From the NCBI GenBank assembly GCA_000310025.1, contig FN649756.1:8421-72420 (forward strand): DNA of 64,000 nt, given 5' to 3'. The DNA is from Ectocarpus siliculosus (lineage: Eukaryota > Sar > Phaeophyceae > Ectocarpales > Ectocarpaceae). How positions within the stretch are numbered: the first letter of the stretch is position 1; each line of letters opens with the position of its first letter. Below, piece after piece: positions 1 to 10,905 of this stretch. The position numbers and the translations under genes were made by a program. A model generated the notes under the pieces. That model did no database searches, was not told where the DNA came from, and worked only from the letters and a program-made list of their open reading frames with translations.

Positions 1-694
1 GGCCTGTAAACAAACGTGAACCGAAGTGTGTTGCGGTGTTGGCTTTTTTGAACGTTGCCTTTTTTTTTTCTGGTTGCTCCGAGCGTGATCAGTCCACAAC
101 GCATGCCAGAGAGAGGCCTTTGGCCCACGACATCCACAAACTGCAGTCACTGGCGTGCGATTATATACATGCCCTCTGGAGGCGACTCAAAAACAGGGCA
201 CTCGGTGTCTTGTTGGTCGCACACGAGCCAAAACCGTCAACTGAAGCATGCATGTCGTGACCCACAAAAACCTGAATCGGCCTGATTTTTTGCTCTTTTT
301 TCCCTGAGCAAAAAATCTGTCTCGAGGAACCGTAAGAAGGTCGTTTGGATCCAGGTAATCTTTCCCTTGCAGACCACCCCCCCTCGACCGAGAGCAAAAA
401 AAATCTCCGAAATAATCACGACGTAAGACTCGGCCTGAATAACATATAATTTGTAGTGTTTTTATTTAAATTATTTATTTTGAGGGTTTTCAAACGCCAA
501 GTGGAGCGTCCGTCCGTGGAAAAAAAGCGCGGAGATGATTGCTGCCGCCGCGATGTTCTCAAGGAATACGAATCCCAAAGCATCAACGGATTCGACCTTA
601 CCTCGCCAAGAGACAAGTTCCACGCGCTACCACTACATACTACACCAGTAGATGCTTGTTCAGAGTGGAGGTAATCTTGCGTTTCTAAATATGC
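1..694. other. left-edge non-coding stretch
   Basis: I see no supportable gene here. The ORFs are short, overlap on both strands and have no recognisable motif. The stretch is AT-rich around 430-485 and ends directly against the LTR element that starts at 695. Confidence 0.5.
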
Positions 695-1134
695 TGTTGG
701 GTGGCTTGGTGCGCCCGGCGCAGTTGTAGACGGCAAAAATAAAAGAACCGCGCGGCGAGTTTGCCGGCAACCATAAAATACAGTAAACTGCCCACGGGTG
801 TGGTAACCCGCCGCATCTATGATGTTCCGGAGCGTGATAGCTCTGATGTGTTGACGCTGGTGCTGTGATAGCTGTTGTGATGGCGTGATAGCCTAGAGGC
901 GTGAAAGCCTGGCAGCGTGATAGCTGGTGGATAGGTAGTATGGGCACGGGCGTGATAGCCCAGGGCGTGATAGCCGGGAAAAAGAAGATGAATTAATCAA
1001 GGGCACGTGGCCAACACCGTTGCAGACACGCATACCCAGAAAACAAGAATATGTGGCAAAGATGGTACCACCATTCCCCCAATTTATTACAACTGCGGAA
1101 CCCCCAAAATTCCCCGCTCCATCTTCTAGGAACA
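695..1134 (-). repeat. 3' LTR of the gag-only element
   Basis: This is the near-identical partner of the repeat at 5740-6179. In element orientation a short purine-rich run lies just upstream (plus positions about 1135-1145), where a polypurine tract is expected, but it is weak. Confidence 0.8.
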
Positions 1135-3473
1135 TTCCTCGGTTGCAATAATCTGTCAATGCTGTGAGTACATCCAACAGCCCCCCTGCTCGCTGCATTG
1201 TCAAGATTATTCCCGAACTTGCTTATACTATGCATCACACGAAACCCATCCCAAAAACTCCAGAAATCAATGTCATTGTGCAACAGTCGTTTCTCCTCCC
1301 ATTCTCTTGCAACAACCATAAACCATTAAACCAGAGAGACTAGTTCGAACTTCCATTGGTCGCAAACGAACCAGAAACACCTACTTCCAGAATCTCCATC
1401 GGTCTCCATTGTATCCAGAATCTCCAAAGATCAAAACATTCACTAAAAACCATTAAACCAGAAACACTTGATTGGAATTCCCATCGGTTCCAAACCATTA
1501 AACCAGGAACACCACCAACACTTTCCATCGGTCGCTCACGAATTTCAAATTCCCAATATCAAATCATCCAAAACTCAAATCGTGCAAACAACCGCAATGG
1601 GTTATATCAGGAACAAATGAAAAGAAACACAAATGCAAACACATCCAACACCATCCGGGACAAACCACTTTCCGAGGATACTTCAAATCCACAAGTAGCA
1701 CAAGAATCATGATTGCACAAAAATGCTCGACTCCACAATACCTCATCCTCATAACAACACGAAGACCATCAATACAAAAAAAAACTTTCGAGTATTTTCT
1801 ATCGGCCAATCTTGAATTCAATGTCCAACAAACACGATGAAATTACAAACCAGAATACCTCAGCAACATGGGAGCAACACCAAACCTGCCTCAGAAACAA
1901 AATCTCCTTGAAACATGTGACATCGCTACGTGCCCTGCCTGCGTGGTTGACAGCGAGAGGTACATTGGAGTCATGGAGTGCTACAAAGATAGGCCCCCCT
2001 TCTTTTTTCATTATTTTTCCTCAAACACAAACCTCCGTTCAGTTTCCTACAATACCTTTTATTTTCTTCCTGCATACCCTACCCATGCATGTCTGGCTAC
2101 GGCCCCCCTTCTCCGAACACCAGACGTTGAGGGATCAACCCTCTACTTGATAAACGCATCTTGTGACATTTGGGTACTGGAAACAACCCCAAAATCGCAA
2201 CCTGCATTGTCAAATCCCGAACTCTGCAAATCGAACATCGAAAACAGACGAAACATTCCATTCTTCGTAACATTGCGGCAGTTAATTGTCATGACACACC
2301 AATTCCCCCCCCAATGACAATTGACAACAGCATCGAAGACATAGCATTTTATATAAATAGAGGGGTTACCCCTGGCCGATGGTACATGGAGAGGCGCGCC
2401 AAATACACAGGGGGCAACAACGTAGATAGAGCCTTCTACCTAAAAAAAATGCCACACGCAGAAGGAAAAAACAAAAACAACAAGCACAACCATAGTAGCG
2501 ACCTTCGCGACATGGCCGCAAGGATTCAAACCAATAACCCTATTCCATCATCATGATCCTTTCTGAACAGTTTCAACGCAGCCTTCATGCCGTCAAATAT
2601 TCTTGCAGGTGCAATTTCAATCGCAAAACCAAATCCGAAAGAACGCCGAAACAAGCCAAAACCAAAAACCAAACAAAAAAACAATTCCGGATCCACAAAC
2701 CCGCACACATCTGTCACTAAACCGCCGTTGCCCGTGGTTTCCATCCCCGCTGGACGATGCATCCTTCTCTGGAAATTATCTCAAACCGTCAACAGCACAG
2801 AACCATTCTCAGACAAATACCAAACAAGCGCCAGTGCTGCATCAGAAAAACATCGGAATGGGGACGGACAATTCTGAGGGAAAAACTATTTCAAAGAGTA
2901 GGCACAAAAACTTAAACAAAACAATATTACAATTTCTTGGGCGAAGAAATGGATAGAAAATTGAACAAACATGTAGACAGCCCCCCTGTTGTCACATCCC
3001 GAAACATATCCCTTATATTTCCGAGTTCATGCAATAACACTCCGCGAATATCAATACGCCAACAAACAAACGTGTAGACAGCCCCCCTGCAACGGTAGCT
3101 GTTCATATGGAAAAAACAGAAACAAATCGATTGCTGTTCATGCCCTCTAGAATCATGGTCACACATGACATTCCCCCCCCCATGATTCTGAATGTACATA
3201 ATAACAGCAACAAACAAAGAAAAACCAGTGCATTAGTAGAACGCGCTGCCAGAAAGAAAGGCAAACAAAACAAAACAAAACACGAAACCCACATTGTTAG
3301 ATCAGACTCGATGTCGTCGCGCGATGCAAGGCGCGTCACGAGCCCAAACGGAGTGCCCCGCTCGGAGGGGCCACCCCCAGCAGGTTGTTCTTATCTCCCA
3401 CATGCATGCCTCCCAAACATCCTGTTCTCCACCGCCCTCCATCTCGTCGACCCCCAGCTCGCCTTCCCCCAGA
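1135..3473. other. non-coding interior of the LTR element
   Basis: This 2.3 kb stretch lies between gag and the 3' LTR. It has no ORF of pol type on either strand. It is A/C-rich on plus and carries several C7-C10 runs (near 1180, 1993, 2100, 2305, 2975, 3080 and 3172), three of them in the shared context CAGCCCCCCTG. Around 1340-1530 the phrase CATTAAACCAG(A/G)AACAC recurs as a degenerate tandem repeat. It is probably a structural or packaging region, or the remains of a replaced pol segment. Confidence 0.55.
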
Positions 3474-4314
3474 TCACCGGTCCCTATCATCCCAGGCCGA
3501 ATCATCGACTTGCCGTTCAATACGCGCCGTCGGAGATGGATGTGGTCCATCGGCCTCGGAGGTCGGCACCGATTTGCGTGTCGGCAACGGCGCGGCGGCG
3601 GTAACAGCGGCGGGCAGCGGAGCGGCGGTAGTCCTCGTCGCAGTCATCCGCGGGTCCGGCAGCGCGGCGGCATCTGGCGAGGATGCAGGCGGCACGGCGG
3701 CCGCGGGGCTTGGCGGCAGTGGCGGCGGTGCGGCGGCGGTGGCGGCGGCGGCGGCTGCAGGCCAAGGCGCAGCGATGGCAGCGAGCGGCGAAGCGGCGAT
3801 GGCCCCGGGTCCCAACTCCCTGGGGAGGGTGTTCCCTTGTTGCTTGGCAGTCAAACTCAAAACGGGTTCGGGAAAGTAGCCAGCGCGGTGGTGGAAAACG
3901 TCAACATCCATTTGTTCGGCACGACCCAACAAAGCCACATCAAACTTAGACGCAACACCTTCCCTCGCATCAAACATCCCCGCACTCGTCCCCGAGTCCC
4001 TCTGCAACTGCTCACCAGCTTTGAGTGTTGACATCCTAGTGTGCCATACCGGGGCTTGAAAGGTCACAGCAGGCTTCACCACAGAAACCACAGGAACATC
4101 ACGCACAGACATACCAGCAACGGGAACACCAGACACCTCCCCATCACTAACAACTCTAATCTCATTTCCAGACACAGAATCAGACTCGCCTAGAGAATTC
4201 ACACTACGTGTGAGGAAGAGACGAAGAGGGGCGCCACTTGCTGGAGGAATGTCGCCCGGAGGTGGAGAGGGGGTCGCTGTCGAGGAGGCAGAGGTCGTTG
4301 GATTAGCGCCGATG

Positions 4315-4349
<35 letters not shown>

Positions 4350-5861
4350 AGTCGCCGGCTGAGTAGCGGTGCTAAAGGCCTCGTTGAAGACTCGCTGCTC
4401 ATCAGCGTCGGGCCCTGCAGAACGGGGACAGAACGCGCGGCCCCGACCCCAGCTTGCCCCTTGGTCGAGTTGGTGCAGCTGCTCTCGATATGATCCGCCC
4501 GACAAGCGCCCCGATTCTTGCCCCCCGGCCTGAGGAAAACCTGGTCCCCGCATACCGTCCCTCTCGCGAATGAACGCCATGAAGTCGTTGTAGTGGAACA
4601 AGAAGTCCTTGCGAAGTTTATGGCAGTCCGGGGTGTTGTGGGAGGAGTTCGCTCCGTGAACCTGGCAAAAGAAGGCACCTCTCTGCTCATGAGATGGTCC
4701 GCCATCCGCTCCCGCAGCAGCTGCTCTCCTCATGCCGCCGTCCCGGCCCGCGCCGGCAGCGACGGGCGCATGCCTCGTGTCCTCGATCCCCTCCCCAGAC
4801 CTCCGTTTGATCCTCTGCTCGTGCTCGACCAGCCTCCGCGTCTCTTCCAGAGTACCTCTCGAAAGCATGGGGTGGAACAGAATACGGTCTTTGACATCGT
4901 CGTACATTGGGAGCAAGCCACGTGCAAAGTGTCTCGACATTAACGTCTCCTCTCGATTGTCCCCACAAGACTGTAATTGCATCCACACAGTATTCGCTCT
5001 TCCCCAGTAGTCGACTAGAGTCTCTCCATGCTTCTGCCTAAGGCAATTCCAAGTGCCGTCCAGGATTTCTCTCTCATGCGTCCTGCTTGTAGTGTAGTAG
5101 GACTGAAACACTCTCCACCCTGCTTGTGGACTCTCTGAAGCTAGTATCTGGTCTAGTATAGGTTGAACGTTGATTTTCGTGATCAAGCACATCCAGACTC
5201 TCGTGGCCTTTCGAACACTTTCATCGCCATACCTCTGCCGCAACCAAGTCTTATCGACGTGCAACGAACCCACAGGAATCTCTTCTCTCATGATCTCTTC
5301 AAGACCCTCTGCATCCATCCACCCTGAGAAACAACTCGTAAAAATTCGGAACGCGACAGTCACACTTCGATCCTTCAAGAAATCATCATTCCACTCAGGT
5401 ACTTCGACTCTCTCTCTCAGCTTCAACTCTATGGGCTGGGAACTAGACGTGCCTGAGCGGACGTCATGTCCTGGAGTCTGGGATGCGAAGTTGGCAACCC
5501 GGCGGAGGAGGTCGACAAGGGCGATAGTTGGATCTTGTTCCCCTCCATCCGCGGCTGCTTTCGTTCCTCCCTGCTGGTCCACATCGGGGAGGTTCAACGA
5601 ACCTCGTCCTTCCCCCCCGTTGTCTTCCCCGTGGGGAGAGGAACTAGTCCCTGGTCCCCGCGGAGGTCTTCGTCCATCTCCTCCAGCCGTCTTATTCGCG
5701 CAGACACAGCAGCCACTTTCTTGATCTATTACGCTAGCGTGTTGGGTGGCTTGGTGCGCCCGGCGCAGTTGTAGACGGCAAAAATAAAAGAACCGCGCGG
5801 CGAGTTTGCCGGCAACCATAAAATACAGTAAACTGCCCACGGGTGTGGTAACCCGCCGCAT
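3474..5861 (-). CDS. gag-like polyprotein of the LTR element
   Basis: A 795-codon ORF. The first 40 or so codons lie in the LTR and the true start is uncertain. A disordered Gly/Arg-rich N-terminus is followed by an alpha-helical capsid-like region of about residues 150-345. It has the layout of UBN2/Retrotrans_gag domains, with motifs such as WRVFQSYY and LVDYWGRANTVW. A Cys/His cluster follows (CQVHG...H...PDC), resembling an atypical zinc knuckle. The second half is low complexity, including a run of about eleven glutamines (CTG repeats at 4318-4350 on plus) and an Ala/Pro-rich tail. No protease active site (D-S/T-G) was seen. Such proteins form the virus-like particle in related elements. 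The family call rests on motif layout only. Confidence 0.7.
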
Positions 5862-6179
5862 CTATGATGTTCCGGAGCGTGATAGCTCTGATGTGTTGAC
5901 GCTGGTGCTGTGATAGCTGTTGTGATGGCGTGATAGCCTAGAGGCGTGAAAGCCTGGCAGCGTGATAGCTGGTGGATAGGTAGTACGGGCACGGGCGTGA
6001 TAGCCCAGGGCGAGATAGCCGGGAAAAAGAAGATGAATTAATCAAGGGCACGTGGCCAACACCGTTGCAGACACGCATACCCAGAAAACAAGAATATGTG
6101 GCAAAGATGGTACCACCATTCCCCCAATTTATTACAACTGCGGAACCCCCAAAATTCCCCGCTCCATCTTCTAGGAACA
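5740..6179 (-). repeat. 5' LTR of the gag-only element
   Basis: This 440-bp repeat is the upstream LTR in the element's minus-strand orientation. Inside it a short motif, GCGTGATAGC on plus, recurs about five times with small variations, giving an internal degenerate repeat. The gag ORF is open from inside this LTR, with its first Met at 5861. The right edge at 6179 is directly followed by the inverted-repeat DNA element. Confidence 0.8.
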
Positions 6180-6180
6180 T

Positions 6181-7305
6181 TAGGGTGTTTGCGAAATGGT
6201 CTCCCATTTCAGTCTTGGAAGTTTGAAGGAATTCCGGCCCAAGATTGAATTTTAGTTTCAAAAATAGCTTGCGAAGACCGGAGCGCAATATTTCAGTCTT
6301 GAACATACGGAAATTTCCTAGAACGTTGCGTTCGATACGACGGAGCCCCTTTGCCGGCGGCGGCAGACAGATGGTTGAGCCGACTCGGAACACCAAACAT
6401 ATTTATTTCCGAGCTTCCGCTTTCAACCCAACAAGGCTACTACTACATACTCCACTATCACCCTCACCCCCAGTCATGGAGAATACTGATGGAGCAACGT
6501 ACTAATTCATGAACAGGCGGTTGGCCCAGTTCAGTTACCGGGAGTGCATGGGAAGCGTAGCGCCGCAAAAAGTGGAGGCATGCATGTGTGTACGTACCCC
6601 TACAGCACGCGAACAAGTTGTGATACATATCGCAGTCAGTCGTCGACGGAGTCGATCGTTTCCTGTCAAACAAATCACCACAGCACGGTCCACAGGACGC
6701 ACGCGCTGCAGCTCCTCACGCCCCCACGCCGCTTGAAGCATCCCCATCTCCATCACCTCCGCCTCCATCACCTGTGCCGCACTCCTGAGATCTATGCCGC
6801 CCGCCTCACCGCCTCACCCTCCTCACGCCGCGGCTTGATGTGTTACTTGTTATGAGCATGCATGTAGAGCGGCATGCTTCTGTCCACGCATAAACATTTA
6901 AGATGAAGCAAAAGTTGCACCATGTCGGCAGCATGCAATGCGCACCGGGTGTGCGGTGCAGCGACGTTTGTCTGACCGTCTGTGGTCTGGCGGCACTGCT
7001 GCTGTTTGTAGTTGGTTCGCCATGGTGTCGTCTACGGCGGCCAAGGTGTGTGTGTTTGGGCAGCTCCACGGGATGGTGCGGCGGTGTCGGGAGGACGTCG
7101 GGAGTATCTCGGGGTGTGTAGGCCAATCAAAAATTGTTCCTTCAAAGACCAAAATGAGCAAGACTGAATTCAAGCTTTCCTGCGGTCTTTGGGGGCAATT
7201 CCATAAAGCAAAAGATTGAATTCCTAAAGATCCATCGGTCTTCGGCGCTCGGGGGGATCAAAAAGACCAAGATGAAACTGAAATTCCAACTTCGCAAACA
7301 CCGTA
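6181..7305. mobile_element. non-autonomous DNA element with inverted ends
   Basis: The left end (6183 on) GGGTGTTTGCGAA and the right end TTCGCAAACACCG (7291-7303) form terminal inverted repeats. They extend imperfectly to about 40 bp (a shared TTTCAGT follows on both sides). The repeats are flanked by TA on both sides (6181-6182 and 7304-7305), which suggests a TA target duplication as in Tc1/mariner-like elements. Subterminal regions share AGTCTT, GGTCTT and GAATTC words. No transposase ORF is present in 1.1 kb, so this is a MITE-like or internally deleted copy. Confidence 0.62.
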
Positions 7306-8076
7306 GTATCCCGTGGACGGCGTACTCCCCGGTGACGGGATAAAGAACCACCCCAGCGTCGCTAAAGACATGGGTGCGATACCGAGCACAGCAGCAGTCA
7401 GTTCGATTTCCCTGCTTCGGGCTTTAGGCCCGCGAAGCGTCTGCGTGCATGGGCGCTCCACCGGGGGGTTCTTTTGTTCGCCAGCCTGCACCTTTCGGCG
7501 TACAGCCGTATGCTTGTATTTGTTTTGAAAACACCGGGATTTGGTGCAATGTCCCGTGGACAGCGTTATATTTGACGTACCCAGCCCGTGTGACACAGGA
7601 TCAACCTGCCTCTTTGTTTCTGTACAAGTTCACCCTCTACTGCTCTACTGATGATGACACAGACATTTGCCTGGTGGTGTTGTACCGTGCGATATCTTCT
7701 CCTTCGTAAGTTGGTTTTTCACGAGCCGTTGAATCACTCGGGAAGCATCGCCTTTTCTCTTTTGGAAAACACATGTACCTACCTCGATTCACGATAACCT
7801 AATCGACCGATCACTCTTAACTCTCTTGTCGGGACGGACCGACTTCTCCCGACAAGCAGACATCTACTGGACATGAAAGCACACGGTTGTACATACTTAG
7901 AAAATAAGAAGCACGATTGTAGGACACAACCCCCTGGAACGCCCCTCGCCGCGCCCCACCATTGCCCTTGAAACGTTCCCCTCAAACGTGCCCCTCAACT
8001 GAAAGGACTGCCGCTTCTTTTTAACGTCTCGCTGCTGCTACTGTCACTCAACCACGAACGAATGACAAACTACAGC
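7306..8076. other. intergenic stretch
   Basis: There is no gene I can support between the DNA element and the dehydrogenase fragment. The ORFs here are short and unrelated to any family I know. Confidence 0.45.
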
Positions 8077-8233
8077 CTTACCGGCTTCGACGTGGTGCCG
8101 GCCATCATCGACAAGATGAACGACGCGGGCGTTAAGTGCTTCCACCCGGACGACTGCGGACCTGAACGCGGACATCGTGCTCCTTTCGGTTCCCACCCCT
8201 CTCATCAAGGAGACCCAGCGCCTCGACATGAAG
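8077..8233 (+). pseudogene. nucleotide-sugar dehydrogenase exon fragment, frame-broken
   Basis: One exon-sized piece encodes SLTGFDVVPAIIDKMNDAG followed, one frame over, by LNADIVLLSVPTPL. These match the end of the Rossmann half of GDP-mannose/UDP-glucose 6-dehydrogenases: the GFDv strand and the aDivllsVPTP segment. The enzymes oxidise GDP-mannose or UDP-glucose to the uronic acid; in brown algae this feeds alginate synthesis. An acceptor-like CTACAG precedes (8071-8076) and AAG|GTGTGA ends it. The reading frame shifts once, near 8155-8165. The upstream GxGYVG exon and the downstream catalytic exons were not found. It is either a relic or an exon with a sequencing error. Family assignment is good; gene status is uncertain. 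Confidence 0.55.
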
Positions 8234-10905
8234 GTGTGAAGTTGTATCTATTGTGGTACAAGTGTTTCCTGCTGTGCTAAGAAAACCGCTCCGCCTTGGT
8301 TTGTGTGTGCCTCAACACTTCTTTTGCGAGGGCGTGAGTTTGGTCTTGGCGCCGTTTTGACAAGAGACCTCATTCTCGGAGTATTGGTTCGAGTGGCGTT
8401 TTGGAACGACACCGAATATACACATGTTGCCGATGGACCTCGTGGCAACAGTCGCGCTCCGCTGTCTCTCTTGGTCACCCTTCCTTGCTTTGTTTTCGTT
8501 CCTTGGACTCACGTGGGTGCCTTGTTACAGGCCTATCATGGAAGCACCTCACCTTTTCTGTTCGACGTCCCTCTTGTCGTTTTCGTTTTGTTGGACCCAA
8601 ATATGGCAAACTTGTGCGCATTCACGTTTGTACCGAACGAACTGTTTCATTTTCTTCCACCCAGCAAGGAAACATCAACGTTTCGTACACAATATGTACA
8701 GGCATGGTATCTCTTTGGCCATTCGTTTCTGCAGCTGACCCATTTCTTGTCCTGTGCGCCGAACCTTGACGAGGCAACTGCGTACCCCGGTGAGCGGGGA
8801 CGACTACTGCTCAAGAGAAAAACGAGCTGGGAACTCTACTGCAACCCGGCCCTTCCGGATATTTACCGAGAAAAGGGGAGAGAAAGATATGGCAGTGGGA
8901 GAATTCCGACCGCTCGTCCTCGATCTGCCTGCCAGAGAAATCACCACCTTGGCAGGACACGCTCTCTTACAGCAGTAGCAGGACAAACGAGCTCCAACCC
9001 TGATGCTGCCACTCACTTCCGGACGTCAGTACATGATTACTTGTACCACTCACCAAAAAGGGGGAAGAGGAAGGTATGGTGGGGTTACGATCCAGATTGC
9101 TCGTCTTCGACCTGCCGGCACCAGACTACTGCTGTACATAGACTATGTATGCATACCATGCTCTCCAGCAAGCGTACAAGGCTTGTTGGGTTTGGTTGAG
9201 GGTTGCTCACGCGCTCGTGGAACCACGAATGCCGCACCAGTCAAATGTGAGACCAAATATTCCCTTTTCCGGTGGCAGCTACAGCATATTCTCCGGTTGA
9301 GTTGCTTTGGCAGCGTTCTCTCTGGCCTGCGCTGCGGGGAATGGGTAGAAGGCAGAGGTTTAGGGAGCTGGAGAGCGGCAAAAGGGCGTAATATGTGAAA
9401 TGCCTCCTCTCATATTTATTTTTTGGGCGGTGGCTGGAATGTCGGCCTCGGCCAATCAGTGCCTCGCTCATCGGAGGTAACCGAGTTCGGACGTTCGGGC
9501 GCTCCGACGTTCGAGTTCGGACGTTCGGACCAGGTCCGGTTTGGCGTTTCATACGAACCTGTAGGTATCACAAATTTATTGTTCAGGACATCCACCGCTG
9601 AAACACCCTCCTCTTCTCTCCTGGACAAGAAACAAACCTTTTGGCGGCATATATGGCGGCACATCGTGTCACATATATGTGTACGTACACGGATCTGTGC
9701 CCCATGTCAACTGATTGGTTGGTAATTTGGGATACATGCTTCAGGGTGTTTCCATCAGTATGCTTTGCTCGGATGGTGCAGCCCCTGGGCACCTCCCATC
9801 CCCTCGTTCTGTTTTCCATCCGGTCTTCTCCGACGAAAAATATACAGCAGGTATTTTGCAGCGCCATCCAGTAGATCGAGTATTCTTCTGTGATCACGTC
9901 GTCCTTGTACAAAGACAAGAGTCGTTGGCACAACTCTCTCACGGACATTGATTGCCACAAGCAGGGTAAGCCATGTCGCAACGCCCCACGTGCGGATACG
10001 CGGTGCGCTGAGCTCTGCTCCGTGGCCAACTGTAAGATCGCGCTAAGATCGCACTACGTGCTTTGCGTACGTGCATCGGACGTCACTCGCATCACATGTT
10101 TTCTCTCGTTGCATGCATACGCACGAGCTGCAGACGGAGATTGAATCTTTCTCGTTTCGCACACCTGACAAGCCCGTGCTAAATGCCATCTAGGTACGCG
10201 GCGGTCGTCCGCTTCAAGCCTCATGCACACACCATCACCTCACGAGACGATCCGCCCTGCTTGCCACGGAAAAGTCAACTGCTCGGGCGCGCGCGTTTCG
10301 GTGAATTCCACACCAACCATGGTCCGTCCACGGACATGTCCATCGACGCCCGCCCGGGGGATGCGTCCACGATAATGACATCCTTCCAAGTACCATCATA
10401 ATTTAAACGCTCACAAAAACTGGCCATTGCACCACACTAAATTACATCTCAACCATAAATAAACAGCCCGCATTTCAAGTAGGGGAAGAAGGTGAAGAAC
10501 CACCAGAGCACACCTCACGCATTCACTCTCGCACCAACACCTGCACATCTTAAGGAAGCCCACTTCCAACCAACCGCGGACCTAACCGTGTAGAGCGACT
10601 CCGTAATCAGGGAAAACACACAAAACACTTCTTACTTTGGGACATGCATGTATTTACCAAAACAGCGAAAAAACCATCAAATAATGTCTACGCGTTAGTC
10701 TATCGGGTTGCGGGTATACTTCAGGAAAATATGACGCCGAGACACTCTCGGATCCCCTTCCCTCCCCCGTGCTCTGCCCTCTCTCTCCAAAGACAGCATC
10801 AGCCACTAAAAATACCCCCCTTGTCCGTGTGTTAGTTATTCCTGCCATCGCTCAGGCCTGGCCCAACGCCAAGCTTACCAAGTTAACAAGGTCGACCTCA
10901 AACAA
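8234..10905. other. gene-poor stretch with a diverged tandem duplication
   Basis: No gene is supportable. A 298-codon plus ORF (8303-9199) has no recognisable motif and overlaps a repeat, so I treat it as chance. A minus-strand segment near 9850-9960 (MSVRELCQRLLSLYKDD) looks mildly protein-like, but I could not connect it to other exons. Around 9480-9535 the word GTTCGGACGTTCGG recurs as a short tandem repeat. Confidence 0.45.
8800..9130. repeat. diverged tandem duplication, about 160-bp unit
   Basis: Two adjacent segments (about 8800-8940 and 8960-9125) share an ordered series of words: ACGACTACTGC/ACAGCAGTAGC, AACGAGCT, AAAAGGGGA, GGTATGG/GATATGG, GCTCGTC and GATCTGCCTGCC/GACCTGCCGGC. Similarity is partial and was judged by eye. 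Confidence 0.4.

Larger units (their letters stand above)
695..6179 (-). mobile_element. non-autonomous LTR retrotransposon (TR-GAG-like)
   Basis: Two direct repeats of 440 bp (695-1134 and 5740-6179) bound a 4.6 kb interior. Read on the minus strand, each LTR begins TGTTCC and ends CCAACA, the usual TG...CA ends. The interior encodes one long gag-type ORF next to the 5' LTR. No protease, integrase, reverse transcriptase or RNase H could be found in the remaining 2.3 kb, so the element would depend on a helper. The LTRs differ at only a couple of positions, which implies a recent insertion. I found no clear matching target-site duplication. The gag ORF looks whole. The family cannot be fixed as Copia or Gypsy without pol; the gag resembles the UBN2/Retrotrans_gag group. 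Confidence 0.82.

Noticed and set aside
3294-4031. Plus ORFs of 165-245 codons rich in Gly/Arg opposite the gag ORF.
   Set aside because: They are antisense shadows of the Ala/Pro-rich gag tail.
8303-9199. A 298-codon plus ORF.
   Set aside because: No domain, odd composition, and it overlaps a diverged tandem repeat.
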